DNA from: Burkholderia sp. WSM2230
Lineage (GTDB): Bacteria; Pseudomonadota; Gammaproteobacteria; Burkholderiales; Burkholderiaceae
Reading direction: 5' to 3'
Assembly (NCBI RefSeq): GCF_000472445.1
Contig: NZ_AXAJ01000001.1
Location: 124,643-188,642, forward strand
DNA length: 64,000 bases
The stretch's first letter is position 1. Every line of letters begins with the position of its first letter. Shown piece after piece: positions 7,970 to 16,715 of this stretch. The notes beneath the pieces are model-generated. The model made no database searches and had not been told where the DNA came from. It saw nothing but the letters and a program-made list of their open reading frames with translations. The position numbers and the translations under genes are program-made.

Positions 7970-9219
7970 GTACGATCCCGCGTTCGATTGTGATCGTCGG
8001 TGCAGGCCAGGCCGGTGTGCAGGCAGCGAGCGCGTTGCGCACCGAGGGTTATGACGGCGCGATCTATCTGCTTGGCGATGAGCCGGGCTTGCCGTACCAG
8101 AGGCCGCCGCTTTCCAAATCATATCTGTCCGGCAATGTCGCCGACGATGAGCTGCATCTGGAAACATCAGAGTGGTTCGATGAACAACGCATCGAGAGGC
8201 TGCCCGATGCGCACGTCGAAGCAATCGAGCGGCGCCTGAAGCGCGTAAAACTGTCCTCCGGGAAAATGCTGGACTACGACCACCTGATTCTCGCAACAGG
8301 TGCCCGTAACCGGCCGCTTCCTGCACTCAGCGAGCCGATGCACGGTGTGATCTCGCTGCGCACTGTGGCCGATGCTGCGGCGCTCACGTCGAAGTTGCGC
8401 GATTCGCGTCGTGTTGTCGTGATAGGTGCGGGCTTTCTCGGGCTCGAGGTGGCCAGCGTCGCGATCGCGCAAGGTTGCGACGTGCATGTTGTCGAGTCGG
8501 TCGATCGGGTCATGCAGCGCGCGATATCGGCCGAGATGTCCGAAGCATGCTTGCGGCATTATCGCGCGTCTGGTTTGAAGTTTTCGTTCAGTGCGCGCGT
8601 CGACGGCTTCTGTTCCGAAAACGGTCATGTCAGCGCGGTAAAGCTGGCCGACGGCAGCCTGCTTGAGGCCGATCTGGTGCTGGTCGCCATTGGCGTCGTG
8701 CCGAACAGCGAGCTCGGACTCGCATGTGGCCTGGAAATATTCAACGGCTTCATCGTCGACGGACAACTGCGTACCGCCGACTCCGCAATCTCCGCAATAG
8801 GCGACTGCGCGGCGTTCCCGTACGCATTCGACGGCGGCGACCGGCTGCGACTCGAATCGGTTCAGAACGCGCTCGATCAGGCCAGCTATGTCGCACGGCG
8901 CATCGTGCGTGCGGCCGACGGCTCACGCTATGACCAGGTGCCAGTGTTCTGGAGCGATCAGGGCGGCATGCGGCTGCAGATTGCCGGTGTCGCGCGCAGG
9001 CTCGATGCGAATGTGTTGCGTGGCGATCCCGCAACGGGAGCATTCTCCGTATTCCGTTACCGGCAGGATCGGCTCACTGCGGTCGAATCGTTCAACCGCC
9101 CCGCTGACCACATGGCGGCGCGGCGCATGCTGCAACGGCGGATCAGTCCGTCGCGGACGCAGGCAGCGGATATCACGTTCGATTTCAAGTCGTTGCATAC
9201 TGTTGCAGTGACGACGTGA
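7966..9219 (+). CDS. FAD-dependent ferredoxin reductase, second copy in operon
   Basis: A 417-residue reductase of the putidaredoxin reductase family. It has the FAD motif IVIVGAGQAGVQAASALR, the subfamily motif RPPLSKSY, the NAD motif VVVIGAGFLGLEVASVA, the ISAIGDCAAFP segment and a WSDQGGMRLQIAG C-terminal block. I chose the GTG at 7966, which overlaps the ferredoxin stop (GTGA) and starts directly before the FAD motif; the frame is open further upstream but runs through the ferredoxin. It is related to but clearly diverged from the reductase at 1407, so the operon carries two full reductase-ferredoxin pairs. Which pair serves the P450 is not decidable here. Confidence 0.9.
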   Translation: MSTIPRSIVIVGAGQAGVQAASALRTEGYDGAIYLLGDEPGLPYQRPPLSKSYLSGNVADDELHLETSEWFDEQRIERLPDAHVEAIERRLKRVKLSSGKMLDYDHLILATGARNRPLPALSEPMHGVISLRTVADAAALTSKLRDSRRVVVIGAGFLGLEVASVAIAQGCDVHVVESVDRVMQRAISAEMSEACLRHYRASGLKFSFSARVDGFCSENGHVSAVKLADGSLLEADLVLVAIGVVPNSELGLACGLEIFNGFIVDGQLRTADSAISAIGDCAAFPYAFDGGDRLRLESVQNALDQASYVARRIVRAADGSRYDQVPVFWSDQGGMRLQIAGVARRLDANVLRGDPATGAFSVFRYRQDRLTAVESFNRPADHMAARRMLQRRISPSRTQAADITFDFKSLHTVAVTT

Positions 9220-9250
9220 CGTCCTACGAAAAAGGCACACGGCAAATACC

Positions 9251-10417
9251 ATGACGAAGGCTTCCCCGATCCTCGACGGCATCCGCATACTCGATATGAC
9301 GTCGGTGATCTTCGGTCCATATTGCACGGCTACGCTCGCCGAAATGGGCGCCGACGTGATCAAGATCGAGCCGTCTTCCGGCGATGAAATCCGTCGCGTG
9401 GGACGTCCTGCGGCGACACGCGGTATGGGGCCGGCGCATATGACGTTGAACCGCGGGAAACGCTCGGTGGTGTGGGATCTGAAATCAGCTCGTGGAAAAG
9501 CTGCACTGCACCGTCTGCTGAAGCGAAGCGATGTGTTCATTCACAATCTGCGCGGCGATGCGATCGACCGGTTGGGATTGAACTACGAAGCAGCCAGGGC
9601 GATCCGCCCCGATCTCGTCTATGTGCACTGCTCGGGGTTCGGTGAAGGCGGGCCGCTCGCGGGCAAGCCGGCGTACGACGACATCATCCAGGCGGCCTCT
9701 GGCGCGGCCAGCCTTTTGCCGCATACCGACGGCAATCCCGTGCCGCGTTTTCTGCCGATGGCGATGGCCGACAAGGTTGCGGGCTTGCATGCGACTTACG
9801 CGGTGCTCGGCGCATTGTTGCATCGCGAGAGGAGCGGATTGGGGCAAGAAGTAGAAGTGCCGATGTTCGAGAGCTTCACGCATTTCCTGCTGCAGGATCA
9901 TCTATACGGGCGCGCTTTTGTGCCGCCCAATGATCCGGCGGGTTATCCGCGGCAGCTCGATCCGTTGCGTCAGCCTGTGAAATGCGCGGACGGCTACCTG
10001 TCGATCGCGCCGTATACGGACGCACGCTGGGTGCGCTTCTTCGAGATCACCGACCACGCTGGGTTCTTGCAACGCGAGGGGCTTACGACCGCTCGCGAGC
10101 GCTTCAATGCGCTGGACCGCATGCAGGTGGAGCTGGCCAGGATCGTCGCCGGCAAGCCGCTACGTTACTGGCTCGAATTGCTTGCGCAACACGACATTCC
10201 TGCTGCCGAAGTGAAGGACCTGAACGATGTGTTCGACGACCCGCACCTGCAGGCCGTCGGTTTCTTCAGGCGCCGAACACATGCGACGGAGGGCGATTAT
10301 CTGGAGATGCGCGCGCCGGTGCGCTTTCATGGCGCGGCCTCGAAAGAGGTGCACCCTGCACCGCTGCTCGGCGAACACAGCGAGGCGCTTGCGCGTTGGC
10401 TCGATGAGGACCACTGA
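9251..10417 (+). CDS. CaiB/BaiF (family III) CoA transferase, second in operon
   Basis: A 388-residue family III CoA transferase. It begins ILDGIRILDMTSVIFGPYCT and ALAEMGADVIKIEPSSGDE-like motifs follow; the probable catalytic residue is D174 in PMAMADKVAGLH. The motif HCSGFGEGGPLAGKPAYDD is the usual glycine-rich loop region. It differs clearly from the transferase at 190, so it is unlikely to be a recent duplicate. It closes the plus-strand operon: only one base separates its stop from the convergent LysR gene, leaving no room for a separate terminator. It probably acts on a late free-acid intermediate. Confidence 0.9.
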   Translation: MTKASPILDGIRILDMTSVIFGPYCTATLAEMGADVIKIEPSSGDEIRRVGRPAATRGMGPAHMTLNRGKRSVVWDLKSARGKAALHRLLKRSDVFIHNLRGDAIDRLGLNYEAARAIRPDLVYVHCSGFGEGGPLAGKPAYDDIIQAASGAASLLPHTDGNPVPRFLPMAMADKVAGLHATYAVLGALLHRERSGLGQEVEVPMFESFTHFLLQDHLYGRAFVPPNDPAGYPRQLDPLRQPVKCADGYLSIAPYTDARWVRFFEITDHAGFLQREGLTTARERFNALDRMQVELARIVAGKPLRYWLELLAQHDIPAAEVKDLNDVFDDPHLQAVGFFRRRTHATEGDYLEMRAPVRFHGAASKEVHPAPLLGEHSEALARWLDEDH

Positions 10418-10418
10418 C

Positions 10419-11375
10419 TTAGGCGGCCTGCTCGATCAGATCGGGACGCGACGTATCGAGGAAATACTGCGGATGACGGGCGGTTAGCTCGGCAGCGTTG
10501 GCACGCGCTGCCTCGCGCCATGCGCCGAGCAAAGGCGGCACGCGATCCTTGTGCCACGCGAGCGACAACGACACGCCCGGCGTATCGGCGTTGAGCGGCC
10601 GATAAGCGACACCGAGCGGCTGCATCAACTGCATGACGGCCGGCACGACCGCGACGCCGACACCTGCTGCCACGAGACAGGCGGACGTGTGCATGTCGTG
10701 GGCTTCCTTGGCGATCGTCGGCTTCAGGTTTTCGTCTTCGAAAATATCGAGGATGCGGTCGCCATAGCCGCGTTCTGTTGCCGTGCCGCGTGCTACGGCA
10801 ATCAACGGCCAGCTGGCGAGCTCGCGCAGATTGACGGGACCCGGGACGTCGTATTCGCTGCCGGCCGGGACGGCGACTACCAGCAATTCCCGATAAAGCA
10901 GCTCGGTCACGATGTTGTGATCGTAGACATGGCCGCGTACCAGACCGACTTCGATAGCCCCTTCCTTGAGTGCTGCAATCTGCTGTGAAATGGTCATCTC
11001 CTGCAGACTTACATCGGAGTCCGGAGCAAGCGATTTGAACAGGCGTAGCGTGTTCGGCAGAAAGCAGTAGATCGCGGTATAGATGGACCCGACAATGAGG
11101 TGCGCCCGGGCGCCTCGCCCTGAGGCGCGCACTGCGGCAATGGCGGCGGACGCCGTGTTGAGCACGCGTTGAGCGTGTTCGACCAGAATTTCGCCGGCCG
11201 GTGTCAGCAGCACTTTGCGTTTTTCGCGCGTGAAGAGCGCGGTGCCGAGTTCGTCTTCGAGGGAAATGATTTGTGCGCTCAACGCGGGCTGTGCAATGTT
11301 CACGCGCTCGGACGCACGGGTGAAGTTCAGTTCAGCAGCTACCGCCAGGAAGTATTGAAGCTGGCGCATGTTCAT
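10419..11375 (-). CDS. LysR-type transcriptional regulator
   Basis: A 318-residue LysR protein. The winged HTH covers roughly residues 3-60 (MRQLQYFLAVAAELNFTRAS, then AQPALSAQI), followed by the periplasmic-binding-like effector domain. It starts at 11375 with MNM, so either Met could be the start; AGGAGTGCGGAT precedes it. It lies end-to-end with the 10.4-kb plus-strand operon and downstream of an SDR on its own strand. LysR proteins often control neighbouring catabolic genes in response to a pathway intermediate; the target promoter is probably upstream of the window's left edge or in the 5543-5718 gap. Confidence 0.92.
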   Translation of the reverse strand: MNMRQLQYFLAVAAELNFTRASERVNIAQPALSAQIISLEDELGTALFTREKRKVLLTPAGEILVEHAQRVLNTASAAIAAVRASGRGARAHLIVGSIYTAIYCFLPNTLRLFKSLAPDSDVSLQEMTISQQIAALKEGAIEVGLVRGHVYDHNIVTELLYRELLVVAVPAGSEYDVPGPVNLRELASWPLIAVARGTATERGYGDRILDIFEDENLKPTIAKEAHDMHTSACLVAAGVGVAVVPAVMQLMQPLGVAYRPLNADTPGVSLSLAWHKDRVPPLLGAWREAARANAAELTARHPQYFLDTSRPDLIEQAA

Positions 11376-11404
11376 ATCCGCACTCCTGATTTGAGGTCTT
11401 GTCG

Positions 11405-11539
11405 CTAACGGATGGAGCGAGCGCCTGCCGCGGTGCGGCCCGCATATTCGCTCACGAGCGCGGGATCGAATTCCACGCGGCCTGAATCCGTCATGTAAAG
11501 CGCCAGGCTGACCAATCGCAGCCAGTGGGCGATGTTCAT
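11405..11539 (-). pseudogene. possible N-terminal remnant of an acyl-CoA ligase (44 codons)
   Basis: A 44-codon open frame lies between the SDR and LysR genes on their strand. It reads MNIAHWLRLVSLALY at the start and SEYAGRTAAGA near the end. This faintly recalls the N-terminus of adenylate-forming ligases (M-N-I-A-x-W-L ... D-Y-A-x-x-A-x-x-A), as if the start of such a gene survived after deletion of the rest. There is no good ribosome-binding site. The resemblance is weak and by eye only; it may be chance coding in a 186-base spacer. Confidence 0.2.
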
Positions 11540-11561
11540 CGTGATTGGCGCCCGAGTCTCG

Positions 11562-12362
11562 TTAGTGAACGCCGCGCCACGCGAGCGTGCCGGCGTCCAC
11601 TCCGAACGTGCTGCCGGTCGAGAACGAGGCTTCGTCCGAGGCGAGGAAACATACGAGGCGGGCAACCTCTTCCGGCTGACCCAGGCGCTTGATCAGATGC
11701 GTGCCCCACAGGCGCGCACGTGCCTTCTCGGCATCCGGCGCGTGGGCGAGGCTTCGGCTGAGCATCGGCGTGTCGATCGCACCAGGCACGTAGGCGTTGC
11801 AGCGAATGCCCGCGTCGGCGAGATCGAGCGCGATGGCTTTCGTCAGCATTACGACACCGCCTTTGCTGGCCGCATACGCCGGCAAGCCCGGATACGCGAC
11901 TGTACTCGCGACCGACGCGCCGTTGATGATCGCCGGACTCTGTGTGGACTTGCGCAGATATGGCGCGGCGAATTTCGAAGCCAGCCACATCGCTTTGAGA
12001 TTGACGTTCATCACCGTGTCCCAGACTTCTTCCGGCAGATCTTCGATCGTGGGAGCGCGGCCGGTGAGACCGTCGTCGGTGACGCCCGCGTTATTCACCA
12101 GCACGTCGATGCTGCCTGCCTGAGCGGCTGTTTCTTCGACCATGTGACGGATCGAATCGCTCTTCGACAAGTCGGTTTTGATGAACAGGGATTTGGCGCC
12201 GGCGTCCTTGACCGCTTCGGCTGCCGCCACGCCTTTGTCTTCCTGCAGATCGGCCAGAGTGACCCATGCGGCGCCCTGGCGGGCCGCTTCGATCGCGATC
12301 GCCCGGCCCATGCCTTGCGCCGCGCCAGTAACGATCACCACTCTGTTCGTGAGTTTGCTCAT
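11562..12362 (-). CDS. short-chain dehydrogenase/reductase
   Basis: A 266-residue classical SDR. The cofactor motif is VIVTGAAQGMGRAIA, NNAG is present, and the catalytic set is S in NGASVAS with YAASKGG. The C-terminal signature is FSTGSTFGVDAG. The frame stays open upstream to 12428, but I chose the ATG at 12362 because GGAGA lies seven bases before it and the Rossmann strand starts right after (MSKLTNRVVIVTG). It is divergent from the ketopantoate-reductase-like gene at 12763 and upstream of the LysR gene on the same strand. The substrate is unknown; it may oxidise a hydroxy-acid or hydroxyacyl-CoA of the neighbouring pathways. Confidence 0.88.
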   Translation of the reverse strand: MSKLTNRVVIVTGAAQGMGRAIAIEAARQGAAWVTLADLQEDKGVAAAEAVKDAGAKSLFIKTDLSKSDSIRHMVEETAAQAGSIDVLVNNAGVTDDGLTGRAPTIEDLPEEVWDTVMNVNLKAMWLASKFAAPYLRKSTQSPAIINGASVASTVAYPGLPAYAASKGGVVMLTKAIALDLADAGIRCNAYVPGAIDTPMLSRSLAHAPDAEKARARLWGTHLIKRLGQPEEVARLVCFLASDEASFSTGSTFGVDAGTLAWRGVH

Positions 12363-12762
12363 GCATGTCTCCGATTTTTTAACGCCTGTGACCCAGGCAT
12401 TTTTTGTCCGGTGCGCCGCTCGATCCACATGCGTTGCCGGTTCATGTTCTACACGTTATCGAAAGAGTTCGAGATGCTCCATAAGCAATCATCTCTTTTA
12501 CTTTACGAATCGTCTCGATTGACGTGTCGATTGCTATCGTCAGACGGATGTGTGCAACTCCAGAACGTTGCTCTCATCGGCGTCAGTCCTGCGCCGGACT
12601 CGCACTAGCTATAGGCCGATACGCTCGAACCATCGTTTTTTAGTATTTCCCCAATCACTCGGCGGCACCGTATCTTTTGCTCATCGTTCGGCGTTATGCG
12701 CGTGCTGGAGTTGAAGGCGTTGACGCGACAGCCGTATCACATGAGTTGCCAGAGAGAGACCT
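12363..12762. other. divergent intergenic region between SDR and PanE-like gene
   Basis: This 400-base stretch has no convincing gene. It must hold the promoters of the minus-strand SDR and of the plus-strand operon that starts at 12763. The right half carries the two-block element described at 12632-12685. The left half has two copies of the heptamer TCGATTG (in GTCTCGATTGACGTGTCGATTG, around 12513-12533), which could be a direct-repeat binding site. Confidence 0.5.
12632..12685 (+). promoter_or_regulatory. two-block upstream element shared with the porin at 22573 (copy 1)
   Basis: Block A is ATCGTTTTTTAGTATT at 12632-12647 and block B is CCGTATCTTTTGCTCATC at 12668-12685. The same A block and a near-identical B block occur at 22260-22312 with almost the same spacing (20 versus 19 bases between blocks). 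Such paired conservation between two otherwise unrelated intergenic regions is what a common activator site plus promoter would look like. The element ends 77 bases before the ATG at 12763. Confidence 0.6.
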
Positions 12763-13755
12763 ATGCTGAAGGTGTGTGTTTTCGGAGGCGGTGCGATAGG
12801 CGGATATATCGCTGGACATCTCGCTCGCGCCGGACAGTGCGAGGTCAGCGTGGTGGCGCGCGGCAAGACACTCGACGCAATTCGCAGGGACGGACTGCGA
12901 GTAATCACCGCATCCGAAGACTTCACGGTGCGCGTGAATGCCGTTGAGGATACGCGCGAGCTTGGCGTGCAGGACTATGTGTTTGTCACGTTGAAAACAC
13001 ATCAGGTCGATCACGCACTCGATCAGATCCGTTCACTGATGGATTCGCATACGGTAGTGCTGCCACCGACCACCGGTATTCCCTATTACTTTTTCCCTGA
13101 CCGTCAGTTGCCCGCGCTCGATCCAGGTGCGCGGCAATGGCATGCCATCCCGCCTGCACAGGTACTGGGTTGCGTTTACTGGATCGGCGCGCACGTGGTT
13201 GCCCCCGGTGTCGTGTCGCAGGACGGCGCGAAGGCCGGGTGCCCGATAGGCGAGTTGGACGGCCGTCCTTCAGAGCGGGTCAACCGCCTGAGCGAATTGC
13301 TGAGCGCGAGTGGCATTCCAGCGAAGGTCAACGACAACATCCGTGCGGCTATCTGGGTCAAGTTCGTGAATAGCCTGTGCTGGAATCCGGTGGCGATGCT
13401 CACGCAGGGAACGCTCGGCGAAATGCGCGATGCCGCAGGCGTGGTGTCCATTGTCAGAACGATGATGCGCGAGGCCGATGCGCTCGCCGCGGCAATGGGA
13501 CTCGATGTCGGTCCCGATCCCGACAAACGCATCGCGCTCACGCTCAGTGCGCCGCATCACAAGATGTCCATGCTGCAGGATCTGGAAGCGGGACGCCCAC
13601 TCGAACTGGAACCGCTGCAACGTTCGCTGGACGCCGTGCGCGAACTCACAGATCTTCGCACACCAACACTCGACGCCGTTCTCGCGTTAGCCCGTCTGCG
13701 CGAGAACACTGCGTCAAACATTCTCCGTATAAAGGAAAGGGAGCTGCATTCATGA
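12763..13755 (+). CDS. ketopantoate reductase (PanE/ApbA) family oxidoreductase
   Basis: A 330-residue NAD(P)-dependent 2-oxoacid reductase of the PanE/ApbA family. The Rossmann motif is VCVFGGGAIGGYIAGHLA, and the conserved Lys-Asn block is seen in AAIWVKFVNSLCWNPVAMLT, which holds the catalytic lysine and the substrate-binding asparagines. Its position as first gene of a CoA transferase-MaoC-PrpF operon suggests a catabolic 2-hydroxy/2-oxo acid step rather than pantothenate synthesis. The ATG at 12763 has GAGAGAG upstream; its stop overlaps the next ATG by four bases. The family is used for many branched 2-oxoacids, so I do not assign panE. Confidence 0.85.
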   Translation: MLKVCVFGGGAIGGYIAGHLARAGQCEVSVVARGKTLDAIRRDGLRVITASEDFTVRVNAVEDTRELGVQDYVFVTLKTHQVDHALDQIRSLMDSHTVVLPPTTGIPYYFFPDRQLPALDPGARQWHAIPPAQVLGCVYWIGAHVVAPGVVSQDGAKAGCPIGELDGRPSERVNRLSELLSASGIPAKVNDNIRAAIWVKFVNSLCWNPVAMLTQGTLGEMRDAAGVVSIVRTMMREADALAAAMGLDVGPDPDKRIALTLSAPHHKMSMLQDLEAGRPLELEPLQRSLDAVRELTDLRTPTLDAVLALARLRENTASNILRIKERELHS

Positions 13756-14915
13756 CATCTGCGTCCACCTCCAACACGACCGGCGCGGGTCGTGATTTTC
13801 GTCGTCCGCTCGAGGGCGTAAAAGTGGTCGAAGCGTGCAGTTATATCTCTGGCCCATTTTGCGCACAGATGCTGTCCGACCTCGGCGCGGACGTGATCAA
13901 GGTCGAGCCGCCCTCAGGCGACCCGTACCGCAATTTCGGTCACAGCTGGGAAGGCGTCGGTACGGTGTGGACCAATTCCAACCGCGGCAAGGACAGCGTG
14001 GTACTGGATCTGAAGTCACCGGACGACCTCGCGAAGTTCAAGTCACTGCTGCGTGATGCGGACATCTACATCGAAAACTGGCGGCCGCATGTGTCGGCTT
14101 CGTTGGGTTTGAGTTTCGATCAGGTGAGCGCGCTGAATCCGCGCATTGTGCAGCTCTCCATTACCGGCTATGGACCGGACGGCGTATTGGCGAAAGAGCC
14201 TGCATTCGATGCGCTGATTCAGGGCCGCGCCGGGCTGTTGAGCTACGAGGCCGCCGGTGGGGAACCGCGCGCGACCAATACATTCCTCGCCGACAAGGTT
14301 GCGGCCGTGTTCGCCGCGCAGATGGCGTTGTCCGGTCTGATTTCGCGCGACCGGTCGCAGCAGGCGGTGCATCTGGAAACGTCGATGCTCGACATCATCG
14401 CGTATTACAACTTTCCCGACATGTTCCACAACCAGACCTTCCTCGACGACACGGCTGCCGCAACACTTGCGCCGCAGCCTGTGATGGCGACACGCGACGG
14501 CTACATGGTGCTGTCGCCGGTATCTGGCAAACAGCTCAGCCGCACGCTCGATGCGATCGGCCATCCGGAATGGAAGGACGAACTGAAGCAGATCAAGGAC
14601 CGGAAAGAAATGACCCACACGTTTTTCGAACGCGTGGCCGGTCCGCTGCGACTGAAGACCACCGCAGAATGGCTCGAGCGGTTTCGTGAACTGGATGTGC
14701 CCGCTGGGCCCGTCAACGAACCTCAAGCACATTTCGACGACCCACAGGTCATTCATAACGAACTGTATTCGGAGTTGCAGACGCCGGCCGGCACTGTTCG
14801 TGCGATCCGTTATCCGGCCCGTTTCAATGGTCATCTGTTGAGGCCCGGCAAGCCGGCGCCGCGCCTTGGCGAGGGCAATGGCGAGCGGCTCGCCGCCTTC
14901 CAGTCCGGCGAATGA
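13752..14915 (+). CDS. CaiB/BaiF (family III) CoA transferase
   Basis: A 387-residue family III CoA transferase with a 20-residue Ser/Thr-rich leader before LEGVKVVEACSYISGPFC. The probable catalytic aspartate is D181 in TFLADKVAAVFAAQ. It contains ITGYGPDG and the usual C-terminal LLRPGKPAPRLGEGN end. The ATG at 13752 overlaps the preceding stop (ATGA) and follows AAGGAAAGGGAG. With the MaoC hydratase and PrpF protein downstream it would activate a dicarboxylic or hydroxy acid, as in itaconate or mesaconate pathways; the substrate is inferred from context only. Confidence 0.9.
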   Translation: MTSASTSNTTGAGRDFRRPLEGVKVVEACSYISGPFCAQMLSDLGADVIKVEPPSGDPYRNFGHSWEGVGTVWTNSNRGKDSVVLDLKSPDDLAKFKSLLRDADIYIENWRPHVSASLGLSFDQVSALNPRIVQLSITGYGPDGVLAKEPAFDALIQGRAGLLSYEAAGGEPRATNTFLADKVAAVFAAQMALSGLISRDRSQQAVHLETSMLDIIAYYNFPDMFHNQTFLDDTAAATLAPQPVMATRDGYMVLSPVSGKQLSRTLDAIGHPEWKDELKQIKDRKEMTHTFFERVAGPLRLKTTAEWLERFRELDVPAGPVNEPQAHFDDPQVIHNELYSELQTPAGTVRAIRYPARFNGHLLRPGKPAPRLGEGNGERLAAFQSGE

Positions 14916-14952
14916 AGCGGCGCATTCACACCGGCTACCACGGGAGAGTAAC

Positions 14953-15444
14953 GTGCCGATACTGCTAAGAGGTATCGAAGGGATCAAGGCTTACTCGGGC
15001 TTCCATCTCGGCAAGAGCAGCTGGGTTGAAGTGAGTCAGGACATGATCAATGCCTTCGCGTCCGCCACCGACGACTGGCATTGGATATCCGTCGATGAAG
15101 CACGCGCCAGACGTGGGCCCTTTGGCAAGCCCGTCGCGCAGAACACGCTGATATTGAGCCTCATCGTGCCATTGCTGAATGACGTGTGTGTACTCGAAGA
15201 CATCGGCGTGAACATCGTTCACGGCATTGACCGTCTGCGCTTTCTTGGTCCGGTTCCGGTCGATTCGAGCGTGCGTCTCGATGTGGCGGTGAAAACCGCT
15301 GGCATGACGGGAGAACGCGGCCACTGGGTACTTGCCTGCAAGATGGAGTGCGACATAAGCGACACACCGGTGCTCGAAGCGGAGGTTGTGTATTGCATCG
15401 GGCCAGGCATTCACGAACCGGTCAAAATCGCGGCGGTTGGATGA
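14953..15444 (+). CDS. MaoC-like acyl-CoA hydratase
   Basis: A 163-residue hot-dog protein of the MaoC/R-hydratase family, which adds or removes water on enoyl-CoA. The hydratase segment reads FASATDDWHWISVDEARA followed by GPFGKPVAQNT; the Asp-x(3-5)-His pair there corresponds to the catalytic dyad of R-specific hydratases. I chose the GTG at 14953 with GGGAGA six bases before it. Genes of this type next to a CoA transferase occur in mesaconyl-CoA and itaconyl-CoA hydratase operons, which fits the PrpF gene downstream. Confidence 0.87.
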   Translation: MPILLRGIEGIKAYSGFHLGKSSWVEVSQDMINAFASATDDWHWISVDEARARRGPFGKPVAQNTLILSLIVPLLNDVCVLEDIGVNIVHGIDRLRFLGPVPVDSSVRLDVAVKTAGMTGERGHWVLACKMECDISDTPVLEAEVVYCIGPGIHEPVKIAAVG

Positions 15445-15482
15445 GACAACGATGGACCGAACCGCTCTACCAGGAACATGCC

Positions 15483-16619
15483 ATGAAGAATCGCTATCGC
15501 GCTGCGTTCATCCGCGGTGGTACCAGTAAGGCGATTGTCTTCCATTCCAAAGATCTTCCGCCGGATCGCGCCGCGTGGGACGATATTTTTCTTGCAGCCA
15601 TGGGCACGCCTGACTCTTACGGTCGACAGCTCAACGGCATGGGCGGCGGTGTTTCGTCACTGTCGAAAGTGTGTGTGGTTGGACCGCCTGGCGTTGCAGA
15701 TGCAGACGTCGATTACACTTTTGCGCAGGTCCAGATTCACGAAGCGGTAGTCGATTACAACGGCAATTGCGGGAATATGTCGGCGGCCATAGGTCCGTTT
15801 GCGGTTGATGAAAACCTGGTCGACGCTCCTCGCAACGGCGAGGCGTGCGTGAGAATTCACAATACGAATACCGGCAAGATCATTCGCTCGACATTTCCCG
15901 TGGCCAACGGACAGAGTGTCGTGAACGGCGACTTATCCATTCCCGGCGTGTCCGGAACAGGGGCGCCAATCCGTCTTGACTTTCTGGAACCTGGTGGAGC
16001 ATCCACGGGGAGCTTATTGCCCACCGGCAACGTTGTCGACAGCCTGTTCCTGTCGGGCGAGGGCGAGTTCAAGGTCTCCATGATCGACGCGGCGAACGCG
16101 TGCGTCTTTGTGGAAGCCTCGGCTGTGGGCCTGTCGGGCAGCGAGTCCGCAGAGGACCTCGCTGCGCGTAGCGACGTGATGACGCTGCTGGGTGAGCTGA
16201 GAAGGCATGCGTCGGTCGCCATGGGTATTGCTCCTGACGTGAAAGCTGCGGACCTGATCCGGACTATTCCGTTCATCGCGGTCGTCGCCGCGCCGAGGGA
16301 AACAATCGCAAGCGATGGAAGCACCATCGCCGCAAGCGCTGCGGACCTCGTTGTACGGATGCTTTCGAGCGGCCAACCGCACAAGGCGCTGCCGCTGACC
16401 GCGTCCTTGTGCACCGCTGTGGCGATGCAGATTGCGGGGAGTGTGCCGAGCCGCCTTGCCGATCCGCGGCGCAAGGCCAGCGCATTGCGCCTCGCCATGC
16501 CATCGGGCGTACTGACAGTGGCGGCTGATGTGAGCCGTGGAGAAGGTGGCTGGCGTGCTGAGTCCGGCGCGTTCTATCGAACGTCACGCCGACTGTTTGA
16601 TGGTTACGTGTATGCGTAA
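15483..16619 (+). CDS. PrpF family isomerase (AcnD-accessory / methylitaconate isomerase / oxalomesaconate tautomerase fold)
   Basis: A 378-residue protein of the PrpF (DUF453) family, cofactor-free diaminopimelate-epimerase-like isomerases that shift double bonds in unsaturated di- or tricarboxylates. Typical landmarks are AAFIRGGTSKAIVFH at the start, GMGGGVSSLSKVCVV, DYNGNCGNMSAAIGPFAV and a C-terminal VLTVAADVSRGEGGWRAESG-type block. The ATG at 15483 is chosen; the frame is open further upstream through the MaoC gene. Known members isomerise 2-methyl-aconitate, 2,3-dimethylmaleate or 4-oxalomesaconate. With no AcnD or methylcitrate synthase in the window, a catabolic isomerase of an unsaturated dicarboxylate is more likely than propionate metabolism. 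Confidence 0.9.
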   Translation: MKNRYRAAFIRGGTSKAIVFHSKDLPPDRAAWDDIFLAAMGTPDSYGRQLNGMGGGVSSLSKVCVVGPPGVADADVDYTFAQVQIHEAVVDYNGNCGNMSAAIGPFAVDENLVDAPRNGEACVRIHNTNTGKIIRSTFPVANGQSVVNGDLSIPGVSGTGAPIRLDFLEPGGASTGSLLPTGNVVDSLFLSGEGEFKVSMIDAANACVFVEASAVGLSGSESAEDLAARSDVMTLLGELRRHASVAMGIAPDVKAADLIRTIPFIAVVAAPRETIASDGSTIAASAADLVVRMLSSGQPHKALPLTASLCTAVAMQIAGSVPSRLADPRRKASALRLAMPSGVLTVAADVSRGEGGWRAESGAFYRTSRRLFDGYVYA

Positions 16620-16715
16620 AACCTGGTGAAATGACGGGCCGCATCTCTGCGTGAGGTTTAAGGAGCATGCAGGGAACATCGCCGCAGCGTCACGCTCCTT
16701 CGGCGCAGTCCGAAT

